Shown: one piece after another, positions 15,220 to 17,105 of the stretch
Position numbering within the stretch: position 1 is the first letter of the stretch
How the letters are laid out: the number at the start of each line of letters is the position of its first letter
NCBI GenBank assembly: GCA_002309175.1
Contig: DBWX01000004.1
Span: forward strand, 1,221 to 18,325
Direction of reading: 5' to 3'
Length of the DNA: 17,105 nt
Source of the DNA: Ruminococcaceae bacterium UBA1227
Lineage (GTDB): Bacteria > Bacillota > Clostridia > Oscillospirales > Acutalibacteraceae
Notes under the pieces: model-generated
Database searches by the model: none
What the model saw: only the letters and a program-made list of their open reading frames with translations
Told to the model about the DNA's origin: nothing
Position numbers and translations under genes: made by a program

Positions 15220-15855
15220 CTAATATGCGAGTTGTTGTTTTACGTTTTCATAGATTTCGTCGGCGAGGGCCGAGCCGTCTTCAACGAGCGGCAGGAGTTC
15301 TGCCTCAACGTCTTTTACGAAAGCTTCATCCTTGATGGATTTCAGATTAATCATGACGTTGAGCCAGCCGCTCTGCAGCGCCGCCTTAAGGCAGACGGCT
15401 CCGCAGCCGACATCGGAAACGGCGAGCTTGGAACCTTTGGTGACAAGCTCCTCGTGAAGCTTAAGTGCTTTGAAAGATATGCGGACAATTTCAATGGGAG
15501 CAGAAATCGCAACCTTGAGGCAGGCCTGCATCTTCTCTTCCTTTTCCGCCTTCTCAGCCTCTGTCTCGGCAGGTAATCCGTAGCACTGAGAGAGGGGATA
15601 GAAGTTTTCCGCGTCCTTGTCGATAAGTTCGAGGAGCTCCGTCTGAAGCGCCCGTGCGTCGGCAAGAATTCTTTGTATGTCCTCTTCGTATTCGGCATAC
15701 TTTTTCTTGCCGGTCGTGAGGTTGCATACCATGCCCGAGAGGGCAGTGCCTATGCTGCCCACGAGGGCGGCGACTCCGCCGCCGCCCGGCACGGGCGCTT
15801 TGGAGTACGTCTCTTCAACGAATTTTTCGCAGGACCACTGTGGTATCTTTTCCAT
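15220..15855 (-). CDS. fchA: Methenyltetrahydrofolate cyclohydrolase, cyclodeaminase/cyclohydrolase family
   Basis: This 211-residue, mainly helical protein belongs to the FTCD cyclodeaminase/cyclohydrolase fold family. The hallmark APVPGGGGVAALVGSIGTAL near the N-terminus is followed by MVCNLTTGKKKY, and the C-terminal half has the SDVGCGAVCLKAAL helix region. It interconverts 10-formyl-THF and 5,10-methenyl-THF. The start at 15855 (MEKIPQW) is chosen because AAGGA (15868-15864) is 8 bases upstream; the ATG at 15864 would overlap that site. The gene sits between fhs and the FolD-like gene, the order seen in acetogen methyl-branch clusters. A formiminoglycine or formiminoglutamate cyclodeaminase role is the main alternative. 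The neighbours favour cyclohydrolase, especially as the adjacent FolD lacks its cyclohydrolase residues. Confidence 0.9.
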   Translation of the reverse strand: MEKIPQWSCEKFVEETYSKAPVPGGGGVAALVGSIGTALSGMVCNLTTGKKKYAEYEEDIQRILADARALQTELLELIDKDAENFYPLSQCYGLPAETEAEKAEKEEKMQACLKVAISAPIEIVRISFKALKLHEELVTKGSKLAVSDVGCGAVCLKAALQSGWLNVMINLKSIKDEAFVKDVEAELLPLVEDGSALADEIYENVKQQLAY

Positions 15856-15863
15856 TAAAATCA

Positions 15864-15868
15864 TCCTT
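15864..15868 (-). promoter_or_regulatory. Ribosome binding site that sets the fchA start
   Basis: AAGGA on the - strand (15868-15864) stands 8 bases before the ATG at 15855. An earlier in-frame ATG at 15864 shares a base with the site and so is an unlikely start. The site is immediately downstream of the fhs stop codon, which implies coupling. Confidence 0.6.
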
Positions 15869-15869
15869 A

Positions 15870-17105
15870 TCAGAACAGGCCGGAAATCTTTCCGGTGTTG
15901 TCAACGTCAATCTTCATGGCTGCAGGTACCTTCGGGAGACCCGGCATCTTCATGATGTCACCGGTGAGTACTACAAGGAAGCCTGCGCCTGCGGATACCG
16001 TAATGTTGCGGACGGTAATCTTGAAGCCTGTCGGACGGCCGAGCTTGGTCTGGTCGTCTGTAAGGGAGTACTGTGTCTTTGCCATACAGATCGGGAGTTT
16101 GCCGAAGCCGAGTGCTTCGAGGTTTGCAATCTCCTGCTCAACCTTGCCGGCGTAGACAACGTCGTCGGCGCCGTAGATGCGTGTGGCAATGGCCTTAATT
16201 TTATCCTTGATGGGAAGGTCTGCGTCATATGAGAACTCGAAGCTGTTCGGCTGATCACAGAGCTTGATAACTTCTTCGGCGAGTTCAATGCCGCCTTCGC
16301 CGCCCTTGCCCCAGACTTCACTCATCTTGACGTTTACGCCGAGCTCTGCGCACTTTCTTGTGACGAGTTCGATCTCAGCATCGGTGTCAGCGACGAATCT
16401 GTTGAGGGCTACTACGCAGGGAAGCTTGTAGACCTGTGTTATGTTTTCAACGTGCTTTAAGAGGTTCGGGAGACCCTTTTCGAGTGCCTCGAGGTTCTCG
16501 TTACCCGTCTCTGCCTTCGGCACACCGCCGTTGTACTTGAGTGCGCGGATGGTAGCTACGATGACAACGGCGGACGGGCGGATGCCCGTGAGACGGCACT
16601 TGATGTCGAGGAACTTCTCGGCACCGAGGTCAGCGCCGAAGCCGGCCTCCGTTACAACGTAGTCACCGAAGTGACGAGCCATGTTTGTGGCCATAACCGA
16701 GTTACAGCCGTGAGCTATATTGGCGAAAGGTCCGCCGTGAACGAAGGCGGGTGTGCCTTCGAGGGTCTGTACGAGGTTGGGCTTTAAAGCGTCCTTGAGA
16801 AGGGCTGTCATTGCGCCCTGAGCGCCGAGCTGACCTGCTGTTACGGGCTCACCGCTTCTGTTGTAAGCAACAACGATGCGGGCGAAGCGAGCCTTGAGGT
16901 CATCAAGTGATGTGGCGAGGCAGAACGCTGCCATTATTTCAGAAGCGACGGTGATGTCGAAGCCGTCCTCACGGGGAACACCGTGAGCCTTGCCGCCGAG
17001 ACCGGCAACAATGTTTCGAAGTTCTCTGTCGTTCATGTCAACGCAGCGGCGCCATACGATACGGCGGGTATCGATGTCGAGCTCGTTGCCCTGATAGATG
17101 TGGTT
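15870..17105 (-). CDS. fhs: Formate--tetrahydrofolate ligase (N-terminus beyond the right edge)
   Basis: The frame is open through the right edge, where NHIYQGNELDIDTRRIVW is readable. The 411 visible residues are about three quarters of the usual length of about 556. Fhs joins formate to THF with ATP to give 10-formyl-THF, the entry step of the methyl branch. Family segments seen in order are DITVASEIMAAFCLA, AYNRSGEPVTAGQLGAQGAM, a HGGPFANIAHGCNS loop, EAGFGADLGAEKF, ALNRFVADTDAEI, and the C-terminal PGLPKVPAA. The N-terminal P-loop part is not in the window. The internal Met at 17036 is not the start. A short gap of 14 bases leads to fchA. The operon promoter must lie further right, outside this sequence. 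Confidence 0.97.
   Translation of the reverse strand, partial: NHIYQGNELDIDTRRIVWRRCVDMNDRELRNIVAGLGGKAHGVPREDGFDITVASEIMAAFCLATSLDDLKARFARIVVAYNRSGEPVTAGQLGAQGAMTALLKDALKPNLVQTLEGTPAFVHGGPFANIAHGCNSVMATNMARHFGDYVVTEAGFGADLGAEKFLDIKCRLTGIRPSAVVIVATIRALKYNGGVPKAETGNENLEALEKGLPNLLKHVENITQVYKLPCVVALNRFVADTDAEIELVTRKCAELGVNVKMSEVWGKGGEGGIELAEEVIKLCDQPNSFEFSYDADLPIKDKIKAIATRIYGADDVVYAGKVEQEIANLEALGFGKLPICMAKTQYSLTDDQTKLGRPTGFKITVRNITVSAGAGFLVVLTGDIMKMPGLPKVPAAMKIDVDNTGKISGLF

Noticed and set aside
15856..15864. Earlier ATG for fchA at 15864
   Set aside because: It shares a base with the only plausible Shine-Dalgarno site, which is correctly spaced for the ATG at 15855.

Overview
The window reads as chromosomal DNA of an anaerobic Firmicute of the class Clostridia, with roughly balanced to slightly GC-rich base composition. 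The evidence is strong GGAGG ribosome sites, sigma-A type promoters, a pyruvate phosphate dikinase end, a long type-2-like isoleucyl-tRNA synthetase, and a tetrahydrofolate one-carbon operon of the kind found in acetogens and related Clostridia. I cannot name a genus. Coding density is very high: no gene-free stretch exceeds about 190 bases. I saw no mobile element, CRISPR array, rRNA or tRNA.

Left part (1-2966, + strand): the 3' end of ppdK with an unusual charged tail of about 60 residues, then a Rho-independent terminator. A tightly packed pair follows: a PlsC-like acyltransferase carrying a zinc ribbon, and a GltS-like sodium/glutamate symporter. The pair ends at a hairpin that also serves the convergent ileS gene.

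Middle (2965-9771): ileS runs on the - strand. It is divergent from an amino-sugar operon on the + strand: glmM, a stand-alone GlmU-acetyltransferase-like beta-helix protein, nagB, and a GntR/UTRA regulator resembling NagR. The 190-bp divergent region holds a recognisable promoter for each direction and a tandem 10-bp repeat. It holds no T-box leader for ileS.

Right part (9772-17105, - strand): a compact operon read from the right edge leftwards as fhs (partial), fchA, folD-like, metV, metF, lpd, gcvH, lplA. Fhs makes 10-formyl-THF, FchA makes methenyl-THF, the FolD-like enzyme makes methylene-THF and MetF/MetV makes methyl-THF. Lpd and GcvH are the lipoyl-linked parts of the glycine cleavage/synthase system, and LplA attaches the lipoyl group. 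This is the methyl branch of the Wood-Ljungdahl pathway with a lipoyl module attached. No CODH/ACS, GcvP or GcvT lies inside the window.

The most interesting signals are four. (1) The FolD-like protein lacks the catalytic Lys and the conserved Gln needed for cyclohydrolase activity and sits beside a dedicated cyclohydrolase, FchA, which suggests a dehydrogenase-only enzyme. (2) The GlmU acetyltransferase half appears as a free gene directly after glmM. (3) Lpd is translationally coupled to MetV-MetF, in place of an RnfC2- or Hdr-type partner. (4) PPDK has a tail of about 60 residues.
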